From Paenibacillus sp. J5C2022 (GTDB taxonomy: Bacteria; Bacillota; Bacilli; Paenibacillales; Paenibacillaceae), in contig NZ_JAOQJC010000035.1 in the NCBI RefSeq assembly GCF_025567625.1, forward strand, positions 1-64,000: 64,000 nt of DNA, given 5' to 3'. The notes beneath the pieces are model-generated. The model saw nothing but the letters and a program-made list of their open reading frames with translations. It was not told where the DNA came from and did no database searches. A program made the translations under genes and the position numbers. This document shows positions 18,422 to 25,894 of this stretch, in pieces (positions within the stretch are counted from its first letter, which is position 1; every line of letters starts with the position of its first letter).

Positions 18422-18506
18422 TGCTGCGTCAGAAAATGAGTAATATTACACAATATTATATAACTATTTTCCCAAATTTACAAATATCCGGCCAGCTCCT
18501 GAAGTA

Positions 18507-19466
18507 TTAAGGCAGATACTCGTTAATCATGTCGCTGACATAATCGGAGGCTGATTTTGTTAATTGCTCCACAGTATGCAAATATCGCTGAGTCGTATTG
18601 ATATGTGCATGACCAAGCGTTTCTTGCACTTGTTGCAATGATGCGCCGTTCAACAACGCAAGCGTTGCATTCGTATGTCTGAGCCAGTGGGGAGTCACTT
18701 GCTTGTTTAAGCCGCTGTTTACACAGGAGGATTGAATGATGCGTTCCAACTGACGAGGAGACAGCGGAAAGACGCGGTCGCTTGGCTGCTGAAGATTTGG
18801 CTTGTATAAGCCTAATGTATGATACATCTGCCATAGCGTCGCCGGTACTTTAATATCCCTTGATTTTCCCCCTTTGCCCCTCTCTACTGTAAGCCAAATC
18901 GATGATTCCAGCGGATCTGTGTAAAAGTCGCTCCAACGTATGCCGCACAACTCCGATACGCGAAGCCCCAACAAGAGAAGTGTGAGGCAGATCAAGTAAT
19001 CGCGCGGACTGTTCTGGCGCAAATACTGCAGCAGCTTGCCCACTTCGCTCTTCGTAAGAAAGTGTTTTTTGCTGTTAAGCGGGATAATCGGCATTTTAAT
19101 ATTCGTTGTCGGATTGTTTTGGAATAGACCGATATTGGGATCGTTTCCCCATTTATACAACGACTTCAACGGCGCGATTCTGGAGGCGATGCTTGCGGGC
19201 GCCAGCGGCTTTCCTGTTAATGGGCTCTTCGTATTCATGAGCATATATTTGTAAGCCTCAATTTCCCTCCAGGTGACTGCATTGAACATTCGATAAGCGA
19301 TGAACTCCCTGAATCGTGTAATCGCTCTCATATAGCTTTTATAAGTATGGGATGAACCGCTTTTGCTGGATAGGAACATTTGTATTATTTGATCATCCGA
19401 GAAGCCTGGTGACTCTCGTCGTTCTACCGGCAGCGACGGTTCCATTTTCTGAAGCTTGACTCGCAC
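18507..19466 (-). CDS. Tyrosine recombinase (XerC/D-like integrase)
   Basis: 319 residues, GTG start with AAGGGGGG seven bases upstream. An N-terminal SAM-like core-binding domain (about residues 25-110) is followed by the catalytic domain. All active-site residues are present: R169 (LLGLRVSELCGIRW), K198 or K201, H260 and R263 (PHWLRHTNATLALL), H286 (LGHAHINTTQRY) and nucleophile Y295. It is unlike a housekeeping XerC/XerD in location and in its flanking repeats. The right-hand site ends only 17 bp before the start codon, so binding of the enzyme there could repress its own transcription. No excisionase, cargo gene or att-tRNA is nearby, arguing against a phage or ICE remnant. Confidence 0.92.
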   Translation of the reverse strand: MRVKLQKMEPSLPVERRESPGFSDDQIIQMFLSSKSGSSHTYKSYMRAITRFREFIAYRMFNAVTWREIEAYKYMLMNTKSPLTGKPLAPASIASRIAPLKSLYKWGNDPNIGLFQNNPTTNIKMPIIPLNSKKHFLTKSEVGKLLQYLRQNSPRDYLICLTLLLLGLRVSELCGIRWSDFYTDPLESSIWLTVERGKGGKSRDIKVPATLWQMYHTLGLYKPNLQQPSDRVFPLSPRQLERIIQSSCVNSGLNKQVTPHWLRHTNATLALLNGASLQQVQETLGHAHINTTQRYLHTVEQLTKSASDYVSDMINEYLP

Positions 19467-19483
19467 TCGTATGCCCCCCTTGT

Positions 19484-19511
19484 TGTCGTATAACTATAAT
19501 TATGCGACACC
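19484..19511 (-). repeat. Right recombination-like site
   Basis: The exact reverse complement of the left 28-bp site, all 28 positions matching. It lies just upstream of the recombinase ribosome-binding site and contains TATA-rich words that could act as a -10 element on the minus strand. Confidence 0.8.
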
Positions 19512-19612
19512 TCTTTTGTGAGTTTGGAACTATCCGTTAGTTCATAGTTACTAAAAAACTGCGATAAAATCAAATATTCAGTCTTTGGAGCAGCAGGGAG
19601 AGGCAAAACAAG

Positions 19613-20233
19613 ATGATAAGTACGCACGCATACAATGAGCTATTCCGAACCGTGTCGTCCATGGATACCGTAAATTTGATGAACAGTTTAATGCTCAGAG
19701 ATCCCGTTACGTATCAGCACAGCGTGAGAGTGGCCCTGCTTGCGGAGAAATTTGCCGATCAGCTGAAGCTGACGGAGGCCGGCAGGCGGCAGTTTACAAG
19801 AGGGTGCTTTCTTCATGATGTCGGGAAGCTCCTTATTCCTGAGCAGATTTTAATGAAATGCGGTAAGCTGAACAGTTGGGAATGGGGAGAGATGAAGAAG
19901 CATACACTGTATGGCGAAGGCCTGCTGTCTCATGAATTTCAATCGGATAGCGAAGTGATGAATATTGTCCGCTATCATCATGAGCGCTATGACGGCTTAG
20001 GTTATCCCTATGGACTTGCGGGCGATAACATTCCGCTGCTAGCCAGAGCGTGCAGCATTATCGACGCTTTCGACGCGATGGCTTACGGTCGCGCCTACCA
20101 GACCCGAAAGTCGCTGTCCGATATCTGGCATGAACTGGAAAGGAATGCCGGTACGCAATTCGACAGCGATCTCTTGCTGCAGTTCCTTGAAGCGGCTCCT
20201 CGGCTGCTGTATTTGTATCCGCATACGAACTGA
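19613..20233 (+). CDS. Stand-alone HD-GYP phosphodiesterase-like protein
   Basis: 206 residues made almost entirely of one HD-GYP domain. Metal ligands are visible as H36 (TYQHSVRVALL), HD at 68-69 (FLHDVGKLLIP), H97, and HHE at 122-124, followed by the HD-GYP signature DGLGYP at 127-132. The family hydrolyses cyclic dinucleotides, usually c-di-GMP. There is no receiver, GAF or membrane domain. It stands alone between the recombinase cassette and a convergent gene, four genes from the c-di-AMP synthase disA. The true substrate is not readable from sequence. Confidence 0.88.
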   Translation: MISTHAYNELFRTVSSMDTVNLMNSLMLRDPVTYQHSVRVALLAEKFADQLKLTEAGRRQFTRGCFLHDVGKLLIPEQILMKCGKLNSWEWGEMKKHTLYGEGLLSHEFQSDSEVMNIVRYHHERYDGLGYPYGLAGDNIPLLARACSIIDAFDAMAYGRAYQTRKSLSDIWHELERNAGTQFDSDLLLQFLEAAPRLLYLYPHTN

Positions 20234-20280
20234 CAAGGAAGAAAGCTTCGCGCCGTAAGGCACGAAGCTTTCTTCCTTGT
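20233..20280. terminator. Bidirectional hairpin between convergent genes
   Basis: An 18-bp perfect stem, ACAAGGAAGAAAGCTTCG with its reverse complement, around a 12-base loop. It starts at the HD-GYP gene stop codon. Only a weak T-run follows on either strand, but its position between converging genes suits termination. Confidence 0.7.
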
Positions 20281-20314
20281 TCAATTCAAAAAATGCAAAG
20301 ATTTTTACACTTGC

Positions 20315-20719
20315 TTATGTCATGTTGAACAGCCCTAACGTGGAGCACTTGTTGTATTCGTCAGATACGACTTCATCCAGTTGAATATTTAGCTGGTTGC
20401 ATAATGCGGTCATGTAGAACAAATTGCGTCCAAGCTCATTGCGTACGATTTCGTGACAGTGCTCGCACAAGTCGCCGGAGACATGGCTTTTCAACGTTTC
20501 CTTGGCATCCTCCAGATTATGTTCGTCGGAATACTGCTGCTTGCGAGCATGCAGCTCAACACATCCGCAATCGGTTACAGCTTTCGTAACGGCGCGATTG
20601 ACAGCTGCGCTGGATTGACCCAGCTTTGACATGACATCCAATACGCTGCGATGCCGGAGCAGCAGCTCAGATACTTGCTGTTGAAATTGTTCCAATGTTG
20701 GAGCATTTTTAGATCCCAC
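20315..20719 (-). CDS. Small conserved cysteine-containing protein of unknown function
   Basis: About 134 residues from a GTG at 20719 with GAGGCGG eight bases upstream; a GTG at 20728 is in frame but too close to that site. Six cysteines are arranged as CGC near residue 52, CEHC near 86, and two single ones, suggesting a metal site. The rest is helical, with the segment QFQQQVSELLLRHRSVLDVM at the start and CSTLGLFNMT at the end. I recall similar Paenibacillus proteins being called DUF1573, but I cannot confirm this. It is opposite in strand to its neighbours and monocistronic. Confidence 0.7.
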   Translation of the reverse strand: MGSKNAPTLEQFQQQVSELLLRHRSVLDVMSKLGQSSAAVNRAVTKAVTDCGCVELHARKQQYSDEHNLEDAKETLKSHVSGDLCEHCHEIVRNELGRNLFYMTALCNQLNIQLDEVVSDEYNKCSTLGLFNMT

Positions 20720-20890
20720 CTTATTCACCCGCCTCTAGTGAAGTAATCTCTCTCTTATTATAATGCTACTGCTTCACAATGACAAAAGCAGATTGTTACG
20801 ACTGAAGAAAAATAGCGACTTTGTTTTTTCGAGCCGCCTACGGTTAATGATCCATGAATTGGAACATAATTGTAATGGAGGTGAACCTAA

Positions 20891-21988
20891 ATGGTTAAAC
20901 GAATTATTCAGCTTATCGGTTTTTTCGTCGGAGCAATGGCAGGTGCGCAAGCTCATAGTTGGGTGAACGGCTCCAGCTTGTGGACCAGCTCTTCTATCGG
21001 GATGCTGCAGCAATCGGGCACTTATTACATGAATGTGGCGGTTGGCGCCCTCTTGGGGATGATTGCCGCTTCACTGGCAGCCGGTCCATTAATCCGATAT
21101 ATGAATAAAGGTGTGGAGCGAACCGCAGCCATGCCGCTGGGTCAGCTTCTGTCGGGAGCTGCGGGCCTGCTTGCCGGGCTATTGCTCGCCGTATTGCTGT
21201 ATCCCGCTGTGGCGCGTCTGGAAGGCATCGGAAGCGTGCTGCCGGCGGTAATGTTGCTCTGCATGGGTTATGTCGGGCTGCGCATCGGACTTAGCAAGCA
21301 GGAAGAGCTGACCGCGGGTGTAGCCGCCTTGCTGGAAAGACAGCGCATCGTACCGGTGACGGAAGAGGCAAAAGGCTACGAAGAGCATAAAATATTGGAC
21401 ACCAGTGTCATTATTGACGGGCGGATCGCAGATATTTGCAAAACGGGTTTTATTGAAGGCACGCTCGTCATCCCGGAGTTCGTCCTGGAGGAACTGCAGC
21501 ATATTGCGGACTCATCGGATCTGCTGAAGCGGAATCGCGGCAGAAGGGGGCTCGATATTCTGAACAAAATTCAGAAGGAGCTGGATGTGAAGGTACTGAT
21601 CTATGAAGGAGACTTCGAGGAGATCAGCGAGGTCGACAGCAAGCTGGTGAAGTTGGCCAAGGCGCTTGGAGGCAAGGTCGTCACCAACGACTTCAATCTG
21701 AACAAAGTATGCGAGCTGCAGGGCGTATCCGTATTGAATATCAATGATCTGGCCAACGCCGTGAAGCCGGTCGTACTGCCGGGCGAAGAAATCATTGTTC
21801 AAGTGATCAAGGACGGCAAGGAGCATGGCCAAGGCGTGGCTTATCTGGACGACGGTACGATGATTGTCGTAGAGGGCGGCCGGGATTACATCGGGACGAC
21901 GATGGAGGTGCTCGTTACGAGCGTGCTGCAGACTTCCGCGGGCAGAATGATATTCGCCAAGCCAAAGCTGTTGGAAAAAGCGCTGTAA
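20891..21988 (+). CDS. yacL: Membrane-anchored PIN/TRAM domain protein YacL
   Basis: 365 residues. Four membrane helices lie in the first 140 residues. A PIN nuclease-like domain follows, with acidic residues in HKILDTSVIIDGRIADIC, PEFVLEELQHIAD and NDFNLNKVCEL, then a C-terminal TRAM domain (about residues 285-345). GGAGGTGAA precedes the ATG. The PIN fold suggests RNase activity on RNA near the membrane; the physiological role in Bacillota is unclear. The position before ispD is conserved. Confidence 0.9.
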   Translation: MVKRIIQLIGFFVGAMAGAQAHSWVNGSSLWTSSSIGMLQQSGTYYMNVAVGALLGMIAASLAAGPLIRYMNKGVERTAAMPLGQLLSGAAGLLAGLLLAVLLYPAVARLEGIGSVLPAVMLLCMGYVGLRIGLSKQEELTAGVAALLERQRIVPVTEEAKGYEEHKILDTSVIIDGRIADICKTGFIEGTLVIPEFVLEELQHIADSSDLLKRNRGRRGLDILNKIQKELDVKVLIYEGDFEEISEVDSKLVKLAKALGGKVVTNDFNLNKVCELQGVSVLNINDLANAVKPVVLPGEEIIVQVIKDGKEHGQGVAYLDDGTMIVVEGGRDYIGTTMEVLVTSVLQTSAGRMIFAKPKLLEKAL

Positions 21989-22047
21989 CAAGGTATGATA
22001 GTACTTATGTACATAATCGCTAAGGGCGCTTAAGGCAGGTTGGAAGC

Positions 22048-22752
22048 ATGGGAGAAAAATGGGGTGTCGTTATAGTGGCTGCCGGCCGCGGCACGCGCAT
22101 GGGGACGAAGGAAAGCAAACAGTATCTGCAGCTAGGAGACCGGCCAGTGCTCGTCCACACGCTGGAATTGTTCCAGCGACTGGCTATCGTCGACGAAATC
22201 GTGCTGGTCGTAGGTCAGGATGATGTTGGCCGGTGCTCGGAGTGGGTCGGCACGTACGGCATGAGCAAAGTAAATGCGATTGTGCCGGGCGGCGGCGAAA
22301 GGCAGCACTCCGTTCTGCTCGGCTTGCGCGCCATCGCGTCAGACTGGGTCATGGTGCATGACGGTGTGCGTCCGTTCGTCTCGGAAGCGGCGGTGGAGGG
22401 CTGCTGCCGGTCGGCGCAGAGCAGCGGCGCAGCTGTGCTTGCCGTGCCGGTCAAGGATACGATCAAGCAGGTGGATGGAGCGGGGACGATTGTGTCCACG
22501 CCGGACCGCAGAAGCTTGTGGGCGATTCAGACGCCGCAAGCTTTTCGTCGTGCAGAGCTTGTAGCCGCCCATGAGCAGGCGGAAGCGGAAGGCTATCTCG
22601 GCACCGATGATGCGATGGTGATGGAGCGGGCAGGTGCGCGCGTCATTGTAGCCAAGGGCGAGTATACCAATATAAAGATTACAACGCCGGATGATCTGCC
22701 GCTAGCGGAGTTTCTATTGCAGCAGCGCCGGTCGAAGAGGGGAGAAGAGTAA
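22048..22752 (+). CDS. ispD: 2-C-methyl-D-erythritol 4-phosphate cytidylyltransferase
   Basis: 234 residues. The CTP-binding loop is AAGRGTRMGTKESKQYLQL, and VMVHDGVRPF and the C-terminal TNIKITTPDDL motif are also typical. It catalyses the third step of the non-mevalonate isoprenoid pathway, making CDP-methylerythritol. ispF begins 1 bp after its stop, so the two pathway genes are coupled. Confidence 0.96.
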   Translation: MGEKWGVVIVAAGRGTRMGTKESKQYLQLGDRPVLVHTLELFQRLAIVDEIVLVVGQDDVGRCSEWVGTYGMSKVNAIVPGGGERQHSVLLGLRAIASDWVMVHDGVRPFVSEAAVEGCCRSAQSSGAAVLAVPVKDTIKQVDGAGTIVSTPDRRSLWAIQTPQAFRRAELVAAHEQAEAEGYLGTDDAMVMERAGARVIVAKGEYTNIKITTPDDLPLAEFLLQQRRSKRGEE

Positions 22753-22753
22753 C

Positions 22754-23242
22754 ATGATTCGAGTCGGCCAAGGATTCGATGTGCATCAACTGGTTGAAGG
22801 TCGTCCATGCATAATCGGCGGCGTAACAATTCCTTATGAGAAAGGGCTGCTCGGCCATTCTGATGCCGATGTGCTCCTTCATGCCGTAACCGATGCGATA
22901 CTGGGAGCGCTCGGACTGGGCGATATCGGCAAGCACTTCCCGGATACCGACGAGGCCTATAAGGATGCGGATAGCCTGAAGCTGTTGAAGGCCGTATGGG
23001 CAATGGCTGGGGAGCGGGGGTATGCGCTGGGCAATCTGGATGCGACCATTATCGCCCAGAAGCCGAAGATGCTTCCTTACATCCCGCAGATGGCGGAGAT
23101 TATTGCGGGAGCGCTCGGAGCGGAGGTATCGCAAGTGAACGTGAAAGCGACGACTACGGAGAAGCTCGGCTTCGCAGGCAGGGGCGAGGGCATCGCCGCG
23201 CAATGCGTATGTCTCATACATAGAGGAGGAAATGAAGGATGA
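22754..23242 (+). CDS. ispF: 2-C-methyl-D-erythritol 2,4-cyclodiphosphate synthase
   Basis: 162 residues, the usual length. The metal-binding DVHQL at the N-terminus (D8, H10) and the GHSDADVLLHAVTDAILGA segment with a further histidine are intact, and TTEKLGFAGRGEGIAAQ closes the active site. It acts two steps after IspD, closing the cyclodiphosphate ring. The ispF stop overlaps the gltX start by 4 bp. Confidence 0.97.
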   Translation: MIRVGQGFDVHQLVEGRPCIIGGVTIPYEKGLLGHSDADVLLHAVTDAILGALGLGDIGKHFPDTDEAYKDADSLKLLKAVWAMAGERGYALGNLDATIIAQKPKMLPYIPQMAEIIAGALGAEVSQVNVKATTTEKLGFAGRGEGIAAQCVCLIHRGGNEG

Positions 23243-24699
23243 CAGCAGAAGTACGGGTAAGATACGCACCGTCACCGACGGGGCATCTTCATATTGGCAA
23301 TGCCAGAACGGCCTTATTCAATTATTTATTCGCCAGAAATCAAGGCGGTAAATTCATTATTCGCGTCGAGGATACGGATATGAAGCGCAATGTGGAGGGC
23401 GGAGAAGAGAACCAGCTTAAATATTTGAAGTGGCTGGGCATCGACTGGGACGAAAGCACGGATATCGGCGGCGGCTACGGACCGTACCGTCAGTCGGAGC
23501 GGCTGGATATTTACCGTGAATACTGGCAGGATCTGCTGGACCGCGGCTTGGCTTACCGCTGCTACTGCACGGAAGAAGAGCTGGAAGCGGAGCGGGAGGA
23601 GCAGATGGCGCGAGGCGAGACGCCGCGTTATTCCGGCAAGCACCGCGAATTGACGACGGAGCAGCAGCAGGCTTTCGAAGCGGAAGGACGAGTGGCGAGC
23701 ATTCGCTTCCGGGTGCCGGAAGGACGTACGTACACATTCGACGATATGGTGAAAGGGCCGATTACGTTCGATACGGCGGAGACGGGCGATTTCGTAATTG
23801 TGAAGAAGGACGGTATCCCGACTTACAACTTCGCCGTGGTGCTGGACGATCATCTGATGCGCATCAGCCACGTGCTTCGCGGCGAGGACCATATCTCCAA
23901 TACGCCGCGGCAATTGATGATCTATGAAGCGTTCGGCTGGGATCCGCCAATATTCGCCCATATGACGCTTATTGTCAATGAGCAGAAGAAGAAGCTGAGC
24001 AAGCGCGACGAATCCATCATTCAATTTATCGAGCAATATGATCGTCTGGGCTATCTGCCGGAAGCCATGTTCAATTTCATCGCCCTGCTTGGCTGGTCTC
24101 CGGAAGGCGAGCAGGAGATGTTCACCCGCGATGAGCTGATTCAGGTGTTCGCTGCCAATCGCCTGAGCAAGAGCCCTGCCGTATTCGATACGAACAAGCT
24201 GAGCTGGATGAACAACGAGTACCTGAAGAATGCGGACGTAGCCCGTGTAGTGGATCTCTGCTTGCCGCATCTGCAGGAAGCGGGACGCATTGCCGACGTG
24301 TTGGACGAGGCGGGAAGAGAATGGATTACCGCACTCGTGGCGCTGCATCAGGACAAGCTTCGTTGCGCTTCGGATATCGTACCGGTAACGGAGTTGTTCT
24401 TCCGCGATTCCGTCGTGGACGAGGCGGAAGCGGCGGAGGTGCTGGCGGAAGAGACGGTTCCCGCTGTCCTAAGTGCCTTCCTGGAACGAATTGAGGCGGA
24501 CGGAGCTTCGTTCGATGTGGAGGGCATCAAGGCGATGATCAAGGAAGTGCAGAAGGAGACGGGCTGCAAGGGCAAGGCGTTGTTCATGCCGATCCGTGCG
24601 GCGTTAACCGGTCAGACGCATGGACCGGATCTCAATCAGTCCATCGTGCTGCTGGGCAAGGAGAAGGTTGCGGCGCGTCTGCGGGAGCGGCTGGCATAA
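23239..24699 (+). CDS. gltX: Glutamyl-tRNA synthetase
   Basis: 486 residues. The class I signatures are PSPTGHLHIGNAR (HIGH-like) and KKKLSKRDE (KMSKS-like). The C-terminal helical anticodon-binding domain ends in GLNQSIVLLG-like sequence. Most Bacillota use a non-discriminating enzyme that also charges tRNA-Gln for later amidation; that is likely here but not shown. It overlaps ispF and precedes the T-box-controlled cys genes, the Bacillus order. Confidence 0.97.
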   Translation: MTAEVRVRYAPSPTGHLHIGNARTALFNYLFARNQGGKFIIRVEDTDMKRNVEGGEENQLKYLKWLGIDWDESTDIGGGYGPYRQSERLDIYREYWQDLLDRGLAYRCYCTEEELEAEREEQMARGETPRYSGKHRELTTEQQQAFEAEGRVASIRFRVPEGRTYTFDDMVKGPITFDTAETGDFVIVKKDGIPTYNFAVVLDDHLMRISHVLRGEDHISNTPRQLMIYEAFGWDPPIFAHMTLIVNEQKKKLSKRDESIIQFIEQYDRLGYLPEAMFNFIALLGWSPEGEQEMFTRDELIQVFAANRLSKSPAVFDTNKLSWMNNEYLKNADVARVVDLCLPHLQEAGRIADVLDEAGREWITALVALHQDKLRCASDIVPVTELFFRDSVVDEAEAAEVLAEETVPAVLSAFLERIEADGASFDVEGIKAMIKEVQKETGCKGKALFMPIRAALTGQTHGPDLNQSIVLLGKEKVAARLRERLA

Positions 24700-24720
24700 C
24701 GTATTTGTTGCGGTTGTCTC

Positions 24721-24749
24721 TTGTCACTCCATGTCGGATTGAGTATACT
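24721..24749 (+). promoter_or_regulatory. Sigma-A-type promoter of the cysE-cysS operon
   Basis: TTGTCA (24721-24726) and TATACT (24744-24749) are 17 bp apart, just after gltX and just before the T-box leader. Confidence 0.7.
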
Positions 24750-24759
24750 AGATTTCATT

Positions 24760-25140
24760 AGAATAGATCGGCTGAGAACAGGAGAAGTACGCCAGGCTAC
24801 AGGATGCACAGAGAGAACAACCGATATTTCGCGGCTTGCTGTATACAAGCGACGCAGCGGCGGAATGGGGCTGAAAGTTGTATCATCCACGATGGCGGAA
24901 CATGCACCTGGGAGCTTTGCTCCGATCCGTTGGCGCCGAAGCTGGCACCATCCTTGCATGATCAGGGATGGCGAAGCTTCCGGTGCAACGGGGTAGGCGG
25001 CAACGTATTTCCCGCGTTAAGGGAACAGTAGATGCTCGAGTGGCGCAACGGTTCCATGTTGCTGCCGCAATGAGCAAGCAGAGTGGAACCGCGTCAAGCA
25101 CGCCTCTGCAGCATGTCATCATGCTGCGGAGGTTTTTTCT
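24760..25140 (+). ncRNA. T-box leader, cysteine specifier
   Basis: The gap from gltX to cysE is filled by a T-box riboswitch. Stem I has AGTA near 24786 and the CAGAGAGAAC segment near 24808. The specifier is TGC (Cys) at 24903-24905 in the loop sequence AACATGCACCTGGGAG. The conserved 14-base T-box AGAGTGGAACCGCG is at 25080-25093. A terminator stem CCTCTGCAGCATG / CATGCTGCGGAGG with T6 is at 25103-25139. Uncharged tRNA-Cys should stabilise the antiterminator and switch on cysE and cysS. The last 90 bp before cysE hold only its ribosome site. Confidence 0.92.
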
Positions 25141-25227
25141 TTTTTATCACAGTTATGCGGCTGCGGCAGATCTCGAACGATATGAGCAGGCATGGCGGAT
25201 GACGCATACGCTGGAGGGGGGATTCCT

Positions 25228-25890
25228 ATGTTCAGTCAGTTTCGTTCAGATATTCAGACGGTATTCGAGAACGACCCCGCTGCTCGCAGCAGATTCGAGG
25301 TCGTATTCACCTATTCGGGACTTCACGCGATCTGGGCGCACCGCATCGCACACCGGCTGTACCGCGGAGGGTGGTTCACGACGGCACGTATTATATCCCA
25401 GGCAAGCCGGTTCATGACGGGAATCGAGATACATCCCGGTGCGACGATCGGGAAGCGGCTATTCATTGATCATGGCATGGGCGTAGTGATTGGGGAGACA
25501 TGCGAGATTGGAGACGATGTCGTTATCTATCAGGGCGTCACGCTGGGCGGGACGGGCAAGGAGAAGGGGAAGCGGCATCCCACGATTGGCAATAATGTCG
25601 TCATCGGCTCCGGTTCGAAGGTATTGGGTTCCTTCAGTGTCGGGGGTAATTCCAATATCGGTTCCAACGCCGTCGTGCTTCGGGAAGTGCCGGACAACTG
25701 CACCGTGGTGGGCAATCCCGGACGTGTCGTTCGGCGCAATGGCGAGCGCGTCGGTGATCGTCTGGACCATACGAACTTGCCTGACCCGATTATCGAGATG
25801 TTCCGGGCGATGGGCAAAGAGATTGAAGGACTGAAGAAGGAGCTCGCGGATATGCGGGAGCTCCAACAAACAAGCTATAAAGGGGAGTAG
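25228..25890 (+). CDS. cysE: Serine O-acetyltransferase
   Basis: 220 residues from ATG at 25228, which has GGAGGGGGG eight bases upstream; a longer in-frame start at 25192 lacks one. A short helical N-terminal domain precedes a left-handed hexapeptide-repeat helix (IHPGATIGKRLFIDHGMGVV onward). The catalytic histidine lies in IDHGMGVVIGE and the cofactor-binding region in GGTGKEKGKRHPTIG. It makes O-acetylserine, the carbon skeleton of cysteine. It is the first gene after the cysteine T-box and 4 bp before cysS. Confidence 0.96.
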   Translation: MFSQFRSDIQTVFENDPAARSRFEVVFTYSGLHAIWAHRIAHRLYRGGWFTTARIISQASRFMTGIEIHPGATIGKRLFIDHGMGVVIGETCEIGDDVVIYQGVTLGGTGKEKGKRHPTIGNNVVIGSGSKVLGSFSVGGNSNIGSNAVVLREVPDNCTVVGNPGRVVRRNGERVGDRLDHTNLPDPIIEMFRAMGKEIEGLKKELADMRELQQTSYKGE

Positions 25891-25894
25891 CGTT

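Larger units (their letters stand above)
18394..19511. mobile_element. Single-gene recombinase cassette bounded by inverted lox/dif-like sites
   Basis: 1118 bp holding one tyrosine recombinase gene, bounded by two perfect 28-bp inverted repeats (18394-18421 and 19484-19511). Each repeat is a recombination-site-like palindrome: arms TGTCGCATAA and TTATACGACA around a 6-bp asymmetric spacer TTATAG. No target-site duplication is visible outside the repeats. The cassette interrupts the otherwise conserved disA-pssA to yacL neighbourhood. In this orientation, recombination between the sites would invert the cassette rather than excise it. Activity is inferred, not shown. Confidence 0.7.

Noticed and set aside
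18380..19525. Target-site duplication around the recombinase cassette
   Set aside because: Sequences just outside the two 28-bp sites do not match, so no transposon-style duplication can be claimed.
24804..25187. Small open frames between gltX and cysE
   Set aside because: They lie across the T-box leader, whose conserved RNA elements explain the sequence.
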